36,164 nt of DNA from an uncultured Olsenella sp. (GTDB lineage: Bacteria > Actinomycetota > Coriobacteriia > Coriobacteriales > Atopobiaceae): assembly GCA_949287335.1 (NCBI GenBank), contig CASEGE010000018.1, positions 1 through 36,164 on the forward strand, given 5' to 3'. The notes below the pieces were generated by a model, which did no database searches, was not told the origin of the DNA, and saw only the letters and a program-made list of their open reading frames with translations. Below are positions 13,700-21,010 of this stretch, piece after piece (position 1 is the stretch's first letter; each line of letters opens with the position of its first letter). The translations under genes were made by a program, and so were the position numbers.

Positions 13700-15862
13700 T
13701 TGGGGTCCCATCTGGCCATATCGACCGCTTCGGAGAGGGTGCAGAGAACCTGCGCCCTCTCTGACTCTGTTTCGAGGCTGCGCTACGTGAAGGGCGCGCG
13801 CTTGGCGGCGCTCGAGCGGCTTGGCCTCAATCGCGTGAGGGACCTCTTCCTGCACATTCCGCATCGCTACCTTGACTTCACGCGAGTCTCAAAGATCGCC
13901 TTTGCCGATGTTGGCACCGACGCCACCGTTGTTGCCACGGTTGACAGGGTGAAACTCAAGCGTCCGCGGCCGCGCATGCAGATCGTCGAGCTCTCGGTCA
14001 TGGACGACACGGGCGTTCTTATCGCCACGTTCTTCAAGCAGCCATGGATTGCCGATCAGGTCAAGCAGGGTGACGTGGTGGCGCTTTCCGGCAAGGTCAC
14101 CTTTGCCTATGGCTTCAAGCAGATGAAGGCGCCCTTCTATGAGGTGGTCGGGTCATCTGCGGATGCCGGTGGCTACGCACGTGTCCTTCCAGTCCACTCG
14201 GTGGGCGAGGGTGTGAGCGTCCCCTGGATGCGGCGCATCATGGCTGCGGCACTTGCCGACATGGGCGACGTATCGGATTACCTTCCTTCTCGCCTGGTGT
14301 GCGAGCACGGCCTCATGTCGCTTGCGCGCTCCCTCCGGGAGGTTCACTTCCCGCGCACCGTGGCCTCTGCGGAGCGTGCGCGCCGCCGCCTTGCCTACGA
14401 CGAGCTCCTCTGTCTGCAGCTTGCCCTCATTACCAGGAGGAATCTCGAGCTTGGGGGAGTTGAGCCCACTCGTCATGTGACAAATGGCCCTCATATGGAG
14501 GCGCTTCTCCGCGCCCTGCCCTTTACCCTCACTGACGAGCAGCGCGTGGCCGCGGACGAGATTCTTGAGGACATGGCATCGCCGCATGTGATGAACAGGC
14601 TGCTTCTGGGAGACGTTGGCACGGGCAAGACCGCCGTTGCCGCTGTGGCCCTGGCCGCCGTCGCAGACACCGGGACGCAGGCGGCCGTCATGGCACCGAC
14701 CTCGGTTCTCGCGCGCCAGTATGCGGAGAAGCTCGGTCCTGTGCTCGATGCCGCCCACGTGAGCTGGGCTCTCATCACGGGCGCCACCCCCGCGGACGAG
14801 CGCCTTCTGTCCGAGGCCTCAATCTCGCGTGGTGAGACGAGCGTGGTGTTCGGTACCACCGCGCTGCTTTCAGGGGGAGTCGACTTTGCCTCGCTCTCCC
14901 TCGTGGTCATTGACGAGCAGCACCGCTTTGGCGTCGACCAGCGCGCGGCGCTTCGACGCAAGGGGGCCGGTGCGGACCTTCTCGCCATGACGGCAACGCC
15001 CATCCCGCGCACGCTCGCGCTCTCGCTCTATGGGGACGTCGATCTTTCCCGCATTCGACGCCGTCCGAGGGCGGGGGCGGGCATAACCACGCACGTGGTT
15101 TCCCCCGACAACCTCGACCTTGCCTGGGGCGCCATTCGAGACGCCGTTGTCGCTGGACATCAGGCCTACGTTATCTGCCCGCTTGTAGACGAGTCGGATG
15201 ATGGCTCGACGCTCGACGACGTTCCCGAGGTGCTGCGCTCTCAGTCCCAGCGGCTGCGTTCCGCCACCGCCACGCTCGAGGAGCTGAGGTCGCAGATTCT
15301 GACGGGGCCCTCCTGTGACATTCTCACGGGTCGCATGTCGGCGGCCGACAAGGACCTTGCCATGGAACGTTTTCGAGAGGGGCGAACGCAGGTCCTCGTT
15401 GCGACGACGGTCGTCGAGGTGGGCGTTGACGTCCCCAACGCCACGGTTATGGTGGTCCTGGATGCGGACCGCTTTGGCCTTGCCACGTTGCACCAGCTTC
15501 GCGGCCGTGTCGGCCGCGGGGATGTGGCTGGAACGGTCTACCTGAGCTGCGCAGCCAAGCGCGAGAGCCGCGCGCGCGAGCGCCTGGCCGCCCTGGAGGC
15601 CACCTCTGACGGATTTGAGCTCGCTGAGCTTGACCTGCGTCTTCGGCATGAGGGAGAGGTCCTGGGGTATCGTCAGAGCGGTGGCGTCTCGCTCGAGATT
15701 TCGGACCTCGACGCGGACCGCGACCTTGTGGAGGCGGCGCACGCGGACGCCAGAGTGATTGCCGCCGAGGACCCGAGGCTTCTCTTGCCGGTGCACCGTG
15801 CGCTTGCGCTCGAGGTGCGCGACAGATTTGGTGCCTACTTTGATGAGCTGGAGCGAGCATGA
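13700..15862 (+). CDS. recG: ATP-dependent DNA helicase RecG
   Basis: This superfamily 2 helicase of up to 720 residues remodels stalled replication forks and Holliday junctions. The N-terminal OB-fold wedge region is about residues 60-155. The helicase core has Walker A GDVGTGKT (304-311), DEQH (405-408), TATPIPRT and the C-terminal QLRGRVGRG. The start is uncertain. TTG at 13700 leaves only 4 bp after fakA and has a weak ribosome site; GTG at 13739 follows GGAGAGG too closely. The length is near the usual 680-700. The last 4 bp overlap rsmD (ATGA). Confidence 0.95.
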   Translation: MGSHLAISTASERVQRTCALSDSVSRLRYVKGARLAALERLGLNRVRDLFLHIPHRYLDFTRVSKIAFADVGTDATVVATVDRVKLKRPRPRMQIVELSVMDDTGVLIATFFKQPWIADQVKQGDVVALSGKVTFAYGFKQMKAPFYEVVGSSADAGGYARVLPVHSVGEGVSVPWMRRIMAAALADMGDVSDYLPSRLVCEHGLMSLARSLREVHFPRTVASAERARRRLAYDELLCLQLALITRRNLELGGVEPTRHVTNGPHMEALLRALPFTLTDEQRVAADEILEDMASPHVMNRLLLGDVGTGKTAVAAVALAAVADTGTQAAVMAPTSVLARQYAEKLGPVLDAAHVSWALITGATPADERLLSEASISRGETSVVFGTTALLSGGVDFASLSLVVIDEQHRFGVDQRAALRRKGAGADLLAMTATPIPRTLALSLYGDVDLSRIRRRPRAGAGITTHVVSPDNLDLAWGAIRDAVVAGHQAYVICPLVDESDDGSTLDDVPEVLRSQSQRLRSATATLEELRSQILTGPSCDILTGRMSAADKDLAMERFREGRTQVLVATTVVEVGVDVPNATVMVVLDADRFGLATLHQLRGRVGRGDVAGTVYLSCAAKRESRARERLAALEATSDGFELAELDLRLRHEGEVLGYRQSGGVSLEISDLDADRDLVEAAHADARVIAAEDPRLLLPVHRALALEVRDRFGAYFDELERA

Positions 15863-16452
15863 GGATTGTTGGCGGAAGATGGCGCGGACGCAGCATCGAG
15901 GCGCCCGAGGGTAGGGGAGTCACGCGTCCCACGACTGATAGGACCCGCGAGCAGATTGCCTCGATGATTCTCTCGGCCCGCGGTCTTGATCTTTCGGGGG
16001 AGTCGGTGCTCGACGCCTTTGCGGGATCGGGTGCGATGGGGCTTGAGCTGCTCTCCCGCGGTGCCTTGAGGGCAACGTTCGTTGACAGCGACCGCCGTGC
16101 CGTGCAGCGCATTCGTCGCAGCGCTACCGCGCTTGGTGCTGCACAGTCGGAGTTTTGCGCAACGTGTGGCGACGTCTTCGCACTTACGCGGCGCGGCCTT
16201 GTTGGCGCCCCCTTTGATATCGTGTTTCTGGATCCGCCGTATGCCATCGAGGCAGAGCGAGTTTCTGGGCTTGTGAGTGAGCTTGTCGCGAGCGGACAGC
16301 TCTCAGCGGGGGCGACGGTTATCTACGAGCATGCCTCGAACGCGCGAGGCCTTGTATGCGACGGACTTGAGCTGCTTAAGTCCAAGACGCATGGAATTAC
16401 CGCCGTCGATCTTCTGGTCGTGCGGCGCGAGGAGGACAGCCATGAGCTTTGA
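15859..16452 (+). CDS. rsmD: 16S rRNA (guanine966-N2)-methyltransferase
   Basis: This 197-residue SAM-dependent methyltransferase starts MRIVGGRWRGRSIEAP, the standard RsmD N-terminus. The SAM-binding loop is DAFAGSGAMGLE (52-63) and the catalytic motif is DPPY (125-128). It methylates one 16S rRNA guanine (966 in E. coli numbering) during 30S assembly. The ATGA overlap with recG and the 11-bp overlap with coaD point to one operon with coupled translation. rsmD-coaD pairing is very common in bacteria. Confidence 0.95.
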   Translation: MRIVGGRWRGRSIEAPEGRGVTRPTTDRTREQIASMILSARGLDLSGESVLDAFAGSGAMGLELLSRGALRATFVDSDRRAVQRIRRSATALGAAQSEFCATCGDVFALTRRGLVGAPFDIVFLDPPYAIEAERVSGLVSELVASGQLSAGATVIYEHASNARGLVCDGLELLKSKTHGITAVDLLVVRREEDSHEL

Positions 16453-16957
16453 TACCATCACACATGTTGTTGTGCCGGGAACGTTTGACCCCGTGACGCT
16501 TGGACACATCGATGTCATTCGTCGCACGCGGAGGCTCTTTCCCAAGGTGAGCGTTGCCGTTGCGGCATCTGTCAACAAGAACGGGAAGGGAACGACCTTC
16601 ACGCTCGACGAGCGCGTTGAGATGATTCGAGAGGCCCTCTCAATCGAGGGTCTGCCCGATGACATTGAAGTCATGCCGTTTACCGGTCTTCTTGTCGAGT
16701 TTTGCAAGGAGATTGGCGCTGGCGGCGTGGTCAAGGGCCTTCGCGCCATGACCGACTTTGAGTACGAGCTCCAGCAGGCAGATCTCAACAGTCATCTTTC
16801 GCCCGACCTTGAGTCGGTCTTTGTCATGTCTAACCCCAAGTACGGCTACGTCTCTTCCTCGATTGTTCGTGAGATTGCCTCGATGGGCTCCGACGTGAGC
16901 ATTCTTGTGCCCTCCAACGTCGACAGGCGCCTCCGTGAGCATTACGCCAAGATGTGA
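16442..16957 (+). CDS. coaD: Phosphopantetheine adenylyltransferase
   Basis: This 171-residue nucleotidyltransferase joins AMP to 4'-phosphopantetheine, the penultimate step of coenzyme A synthesis. The T/HxGH signature is in PGTFDPVTLGHID (GHID, 21-24). Other family segments are KGLRAMTDFEYELQ and the C-terminal YGYVSSSIVREIA. The start ATG at 16442 lies inside the end of rsmD; GAGGACAGCC just before it gives a modest ribosome site. It is the last gene of the asp23-to-coaD string, followed by a large inverted repeat. Confidence 0.96.
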   Translation: MSFDTITHVVVPGTFDPVTLGHIDVIRRTRRLFPKVSVAVAASVNKNGKGTTFTLDERVEMIREALSIEGLPDDIEVMPFTGLLVEFCKEIGAGGVVKGLRAMTDFEYELQQADLNSHLSPDLESVFVMSNPKYGYVSSSIVREIASMGSDVSILVPSNVDRRLREHYAKM

Positions 16958-16969
16958 CGCTGCTCGGAT

Positions 16970-17190
16970 GTGCAAAATCCTCGTTCGTGCCACAAACCCG
17001 CGTCCTGCCGTGCAAATTCCGCACTCGTGCCACCTGTTTTTTCCAACTATGCCAGATATGATTCAAAAGATGATGCGCTTATCTGGGCTTTTATGGTGAC
17101 GATACTCTGACCACCCCCGAAAACATGTGGCACGAGCGGCGATTTTGTACGGCAGGACGCGGGTTTGTGGCACGGACGAAACTTTTGCGC
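16970..17190. repeat. Large inverted repeat with arms of about 75 bp downstream of coaD
   Basis: The arms (16970-17044 and 17117-17190) are reverse complements over about 75 bp with roughly a dozen to fifteen differences. They include an uninterrupted shared stretch (CACAAACCCGCGTCCTGCCG). Each arm carries two GTGCCAC motifs exactly 40 bp apart (16987 and 17027; inverted at 17127 and 17167). The roughly 72-bp middle holds a smaller stem, GCCAGATA (17051-17058) / TATCTGGGC (17080-17088), and the sequence TGATTCAAAAG shared with the REP-like family. No protein was recognised in 16958-17384. It could be a MITE-like element, or a cruciform that also ends coaD transcription. Confidence 0.88.
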
Positions 17191-17316
17191 AGGACCAAAC
17201 ACGTTGGATAAGAGAGGAGTCACGCGCAAAAGAGCTTGCCAAGCGCGCCGGTAGGGCAGGTTGTGAATGACCTTCTCGTTAAGATGCCGATGCGTTTTCT
17301 ATATTGGCCGATAATC

Positions 17317-17325
17317 TGCTAACAT
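17317..17325 (+). promoter_or_regulatory. Extended -10 element upstream of the sepIVA-like gene
   Basis: TGC TAACAT (17317-17325) fits the TGCTANNNT pattern of this window, 60 bp before the ATG at 17385. No good -35 hexamer is seen. Confidence 0.45.
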
Positions 17326-17384
17326 GCTCAGAGAGTGGGCCGGGGAAACCAGGCTACCGATGAGTCACGCGAAAGGAACTATAG

Positions 17385-17882
17385 ATGCAGCCAGGTGAGG
17401 AAATCGAGAGCTTGGTCGACGAGCTCGAGCAGATCGTTAGCGAGGCCAAGTCCCCCCTCATGGACAACGGCCAGAAGAAGATTGTCGACGCGCAGGACGT
17501 TTACGAGATTCTCGATGAGATTCGTCGTGTGTTCCCCCAGGAGTTCCAGGATGCTCGCCGCATCATCAAGGAGGAGCAGGAGACGCTCGACCGCGCTCAG
17601 CAGCAGGCCAACTCCATCATTGCCGACGCACAGCAGCAGGCCATGATTCTCGCTGGCGACCAGGAGATCGTTCGTCTTGCCCAGCAGCAGGCCGATGGCA
17701 TCCGTGACCAGGCAGCTCAGTATGAGCGTGACACCCGTTACAACGCCGAGGAGTACGCCGATACCGTGCTCGCTCACCTTGAGGAGAACCTCAAGAGCCT
17801 CACGAGCTCCGTCTCGCGCGTTCGTCAAACCCTTGACGAGAACTCCGGCCCTCGTAATACCACCAACAACGTTCCCTGGTAG
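17385..17882 (+). CDS. Coiled-coil DivIVA-like protein, probable SepIVA homologue
   Basis: This 165-residue, highly charged protein has no signal peptide. Residues 1-60 are acidic-helical (EEIESLVDELEQIVSEAK, then a VYEILDEIRRVFPQEF segment). Residues from about 60 to 145 form a glutamine- and alanine-rich coiled coil (EEQETLDRAQQQANSIIADA and similar), also reminiscent of ATP synthase b subunits. The tail NSGPRNTTNNVPW is unstructured. It lies after coaD and directly before DUF177 and rpmF. In mycobacteria SepIVA, a DivIVA-domain septation factor, sits next to DUF177 and rnc, so septum or polar-growth function is likely by position. Sequence similarity was not tested. AAAGGA (17372-17377) lies 7 bp before the ATG. 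DUF177 follows 2 bp after the stop. Confidence 0.7.
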   Translation: MQPGEEIESLVDELEQIVSEAKSPLMDNGQKKIVDAQDVYEILDEIRRVFPQEFQDARRIIKEEQETLDRAQQQANSIIADAQQQAMILAGDQEIVRLAQQQADGIRDQAAQYERDTRYNAEEYADTVLAHLEENLKSLTSSVSRVRQTLDENSGPRNTTNNVPW

Positions 17883-17884
17883 TT

Positions 17885-18463
17885 ATGGAACCCATCATCA
17901 TCTGCGTTGACGACCGGCTCGCCAATCCTGGCGACACTTGGTCGGTTGCCGCTCATCTCGATGAGGCGTGCTATACGCTTGGAGATCATGAGTTCTCGCT
18001 TCCCGGGGGCATTGACTACGATGTCGTCCTCACCAATGCGGGCGAGGGCATTCTCGTCACGGGGTTGCTGCGTGCTCGCGTGGTGGGAACGTGCGATCGC
18101 TGCCTGGGCGAAGCCGAGTTCGACGTTGCCTCGGAGGTGGACGAGTACTACCTCTTCGAGGAGCCCGAGGAGCTTGGCGAGGACGAGGACGAGGCTGACT
18201 ACGAGCTCGTTTCGGCAGACCGTACGATTGACCTCTCCGGTGCGCTGCTCACCGCGCTTGTGATGGAGACCCCCTTCGTGGTGCTTTGCCGCGAGGATTG
18301 CAAGGGCCTCTGCCCTGTGTGCGGTGCCAACCTCAACGAGGAGGACTGCGGGCACGCCTCTCAGATCGAGGCGGAGCGCGAGGAGGAGCGTCTCAAGGCA
18401 TCTCCCTTCGCCGCTCTGGCGGGTCTCGATCTTTCCAGAGGAGATGACACCGGCGCTGAGTGA
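17885..18463 (+). CDS. DUF177 (YceD) family protein
   Basis: This 192-residue protein belongs to DUF177, a family nearly always encoded just upstream of rpmF and linked with large-subunit ribosome or 23S rRNA maturation. C70 and C73 (CDRC) in the middle, and C135, C139, C143 and C146 (CREDCKGLCPVC) later, form the expected cysteine sets, followed by the GANLNEEDCGH segment. An acidic stretch (EEPEELGEDEDEAD) lies around 92-106. The ATG at 17885 is 2 bp after the sepIVA-like stop, so translation is probably coupled. The biochemical activity is unknown. Confidence 0.9.
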   Translation: MEPIIICVDDRLANPGDTWSVAAHLDEACYTLGDHEFSLPGGIDYDVVLTNAGEGILVTGLLRARVVGTCDRCLGEAEFDVASEVDEYYLFEEPEELGEDEDEADYELVSADRTIDLSGALLTALVMETPFVVLCREDCKGLCPVCGANLNEEDCGHASQIEAEREEERLKASPFAALAGLDLSRGDDTGAE

Positions 18464-18499
18464 AGAATTGCTGTTCTCGCTCGATTTCTGAGGCAAACG

Positions 18500-18508
18500 T
18501 GCTATAGT
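18500..18508 (+). promoter_or_regulatory. Probable rpmF promoter, extended -10
   Basis: TGC TATAGT (18500-18508), in the context GTGCTATAGTTT, matches the rpmB promoter core. It lies about 80 bp before rpmF. A hairpin (GCGCCGCCG at 18536-18544 with CGGCGGGC at 18553-18560) follows in the leader, as in rpmB. The -35 is weak. Confidence 0.55.
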
Positions 18509-18588
18509 TTCGCCTTGCATGACTCTGGTGATTATGCGCCGCCGAGCGCGAACGGCGGGCGTAGGTACGAAACAAGAGAGGTTTTGAC

Positions 18589-18768
18589 ATGGCAGTACCC
18601 AAGCAAAAGAAGGGCCGCGGCGCCACTCACACCCGTCGTTCGGCTAACAGCAAGCTCGCGGCTCCGGCTCGCTCCGTCTGCCCGCAGTGCGGCGCCCCTA
18701 AGCTCCCGCACCACGTGTGCCCCAACTGCGGTCACTACAAGGACCGCGAGGTCATCGTCACCGAGTAG
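18589..18768 (+). CDS. rpmF: Large ribosomal subunit protein bL32
   Basis: This 59-residue protein starts MAVPKQKKGRGATHTRRSAN, the typical bL32 beginning. It has a C-terminal zinc ribbon CPQC (C31, C34) and CPNC (C44, C47) and ends KDREVIVTE. GAGAGG lies about 6 bp upstream of the ATG. It follows DUF177 as in most bacteria, but has its own promoter and a strong terminator directly after. Short genes like this are easily skipped by length cut-offs. Confidence 0.97.
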   Translation: MAVPKQKKGRGATHTRRSANSKLAAPARSVCPQCGAPKLPHHVCPNCGHYKDREVIVTE

Positions 18769-18792
18769 TGCCTCGGAACAGATTGACTTGCC

Positions 18793-18827
18793 AGGCCGGC
18801 TCCCTCATGGGGCCGGCCTTTTCTTTT
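18793..18827 (+). terminator. Rho-independent terminator of rpmF
   Basis: The stem AGGCCGGC (18793-18800) / GCCGGCCT (18812-18819), extended inside by TCC/GGG pairing, is followed by TTTTCTTTT. Confidence 0.88.
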
Positions 18828-18926
18828 GGCATGGATTGGCAGCCTAGCGAGAAGGACGCGCACCCGCAGGTTGCGTCATAATGATAGGGCATGTGACGGG
18901 GCGCCATGCCCCACGAAGGAGGAAGC

Positions 18927-19916
18927 ATGACCACCATCTGCGTAGATGTCATGGGCGCCGACAAGGAGCCTGCCGTTCTTCTCGAGGGCGTCGCGAGCGC
19001 GCTTGCCGATGACGCAGACCTCTCGGTGCTGGTTGCCGGCGCGGCCGACGTCGTCGAGCCGTTCTGCGCCTCGCACGACCGCGCTCGCGCGCTCGTGACC
19101 ACCGAGGTCATCACCATGTCCGAGCACCCTGCGCAGGCGGTGCGCGCAAAGAAGGACGCCTCCATCGTGCGCGCGGCTGCGGCGGTTCATGCTGGCGAGG
19201 CCGACGGCCTCTTCTCCGCTGGCTCCACCGGTGCCGTGCTCACCGCCGCCACCTTTGGCGTCGGTCGCCTCAAGGGCATCAAGCGCCCCGCGCTCTCCCT
19301 GCCGTTCCCGGGCATCTCCGGCAAGCCGACGGTGTTTCTTGACATGGGCGCCAATGCCGACGTCAAGCCCGACGTGCTCGTGCAGTTTGCGCACATGGGC
19401 CGCGCCTATAGCCGTGCGATCCTGGGCGTGACCAACCCTCGCGTGGGCCTTCTCTGCAACGGCTCCGAGGACACCAAGGGCTCCGAGATGGCGCTCGCGT
19501 ACCATGCCGCGCTCGAGGCGGGCAACTGCGGTTTTGCGGGCAATGCCGAGGGGACGGACCTTCTTGCTGGGACCTTTGACGTCATTGTGGCCGACGGCTT
19601 CACCGGAAACGTTGCGCTCAAGTCCATCGAGGGCACGGGCAAGTTTGTCATCAAGCGCCTCAAGGCCGCGATGGGGGAGTCTCTCACCAACAAGATTGGC
19701 ATGGCGCTTCTTGCCAAGTCACTCAAGTCGCTTGCCGCTGAGATGTCCGGCGACGAGTACGGCGGCGCCATTCTGCTCGGCCTTCGTGCGCCGGTGGTGA
19801 AGGGCCACGGCGCCACGAGCGCCCAGGCCGTGCGCATGGGAACGCTCGCTGCCGCCCGCGCCGCGCGCGCCGGGCTCTCCGAGAAGATCGCCGCCGCCTG
19901 CGAGCTCACTAAATGA
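18927..19916 (+). CDS. plsX: Phosphate acyltransferase PlsX
   Basis: This 329-residue protein starts MTTICVDVMGADKEP, close to the PlsX MDxMGGD start. Family segments include FSAGSTGAVLTAATF, FLDMGANADVKPD, LLCNGSEDTKG, ADGFTGNVALKSIEG and GAILLGLRAPVVKGHG. PlsX interconverts acyl-ACP and acyl phosphate, which PlsY then uses for phosphatidic acid. The start at 18927 is just after AAGGAGG. Because a terminator precedes it, plsX needs its own promoter; CATAAT at 18877-18882 is a weak candidate. Unlike Bacillus, no fapR precedes and no fabD or fabG follows. Confidence 0.95.
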   Translation: MTTICVDVMGADKEPAVLLEGVASALADDADLSVLVAGAADVVEPFCASHDRARALVTTEVITMSEHPAQAVRAKKDASIVRAAAAVHAGEADGLFSAGSTGAVLTAATFGVGRLKGIKRPALSLPFPGISGKPTVFLDMGANADVKPDVLVQFAHMGRAYSRAILGVTNPRVGLLCNGSEDTKGSEMALAYHAALEAGNCGFAGNAEGTDLLAGTFDVIVADGFTGNVALKSIEGTGKFVIKRLKAAMGESLTNKIGMALLAKSLKSLAAEMSGDEYGGAILLGLRAPVVKGHGATSAQAVRMGTLAAARAARAGLSEKIAAACELTK

Positions 19917-19933
19917 CGAAATGAGGCTGTCCC

Positions 19934-19971
19934 GTTTCCGCGCCGCCCCTTTTGGGCGGAGCGGGTAGAAT
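19934..19971 (+). promoter_or_regulatory. Hairpin and possible -10 upstream of acpP
   Basis: CCGCCC (19943-19948) and GGGCGG (19954-19959) form a stem with loop CTTTT. TAGAAT (19966-19971) follows and could be a -10 element for acpP, but no -35 is seen. No T run follows the stem, so it is not a clear terminator. Confidence 0.3.
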
Positions 19972-20001
19972 GGGACGGAGCACATAACCAGAGGAGGAAC
20001 T

Positions 20002-20241
20002 ATGGATCGTGACGCCATTCTCGCCAAGGTCATCGAGGTCGTTGAGGACACCCTCTCCCTTGGTTCCGATGTCCAGCTGAACGAGGGCACCAACCTGAAG
20101 GAGCTCGGTGCCGACTCGTTTGACCTGCTCGAGCTGGTGACCGCCCTCGAGGACGAGTTCTCCATGACGTTTGCCGACGACGCCGTTGGCAGCATCGCCA
20201 CCGTTGGCGAGGTCGTGGACGCCATCGCGAGCGCCCAGTAA
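20002..20241 (+). CDS. acpP: Acyl carrier protein
   Basis: This 79-residue acidic four-helix protein carries the phosphopantetheine attachment serine in GADSFDLLEL (S39). It carries growing acyl chains for fatty acid synthesis and is the acyl donor for PlsX. Most ACPs have DSLD at this site; the DSF variant is a common alternative. The start ATG at 20002 has GAGGAGG (19991-19997) 4 bp upstream. It lies between plsX and rnc, as in Bacillus without fabD and fabG. Confidence 0.96.
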   Translation: MDRDAILAKVIEVVEDTLSLGSDVQLNEGTNLKELGADSFDLLELVTALEDEFSMTFADDAVGSIATVGEVVDAIASAQ

Positions 20242-20257
20242 GCAGGGGGCCGTTTCT

Positions 20258-20986
20258 TTGAAGATGCACCATCGGGTAGCCGAGGCGGAGAGGATCTGCG
20301 GGCACCACTTCGAGCATCAGGAGCTCATCGCCGCCGCCCTCACGCACCCCTCCGCCGCGGAGGGCAAGTCCGTCTCGGCCTCCTATGAGCGGCTCGAGTT
20401 TCTGGGGGACTCGATTCTCGGAGCCATTGTCGCAACCGACCTCTTTGAGCGCTTCCCCGACATGGACGAGGGGGCGCTCACGCAGGCCAAGATCAGTCTT
20501 GTCTCGGGCAAGATGCTCTCAAGCGTTGCCGAGAAGCTCGGCGTGGCCCCGCTCATCGTGATGGGGGAGTCCGAGAAGGGCACGGGCGCGCGCGGCATGC
20601 ACTCGGCCCTCGAGAACGTCTACGAGGCCCTGGTGGGCGCGCTCTACCTTGACGCGGGCTATCGCGTCACCCATGAGTTTGTCATGCGCACGCTGGGTCC
20701 GGAGGTCTCTCCTGCGCTGGCGAGAAAGCCTATCAGCCCCAAGTCACGCCTTCAGGAGGTTGCCCAGCGAGACATGCACTGCGGGCCCGAGTACAAGCTC
20801 GTCGCGGAGGAGGGGCCCGCGCACGACCCCACCTTCACCTCCGTCGTCATGGTTGACGGGCGCCGCATCGGCCGCGGCAGCGGGCCCTCGAAGAAGTCCT
20901 CCGAGAGTGCGGCTGCCATCGACGCCCTCGTCAGCCTCGGGTATGCTGAGACGGGCGACTTCGAGGGCGCCGGAACCACCAACTAG
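20258..20986 (+). CDS. rnc: Ribonuclease III
   Basis: This double-strand-specific endoribonuclease of 242 residues processes rRNA precursors and regulatory duplexes. The RNase III signature ERLEFLGDS (about 44-52) and the second acidic segment VYEALVGALYLD (E123) form the catalytic site. The C-terminal third (about 165-240) is a double-stranded RNA-binding domain (SRLQEVAQR, GPEYKLVAEEG, GRGSGPSKKSSESAAA). The TTG at 20258 is preferred because GCAGGGGG (20242-20249) is 8 bp upstream; the ATG at 20264 would be 14 bp away and shortens the protein by two residues. smc follows 24 bp after the stop. Confidence 0.94.
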   Translation: MKMHHRVAEAERICGHHFEHQELIAAALTHPSAAEGKSVSASYERLEFLGDSILGAIVATDLFERFPDMDEGALTQAKISLVSGKMLSSVAEKLGVAPLIVMGESEKGTGARGMHSALENVYEALVGALYLDAGYRVTHEFVMRTLGPEVSPALARKPISPKSRLQEVAQRDMHCGPEYKLVAEEGPAHDPTFTSVVMVDGRRIGRGSGPSKKSSESAAAIDALVSLGYAETGDFEGAGTTN

Positions 20987-21010
20987 GCAAGACGCAAGGA
21001 GAAGCGCCGC

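Noticed and set aside
11680-13719. 679-codon antisense frame over asp23 and fakA
   Set aside because: It covers two well-recognised genes and mirrors their third-position GC bias; no family features.
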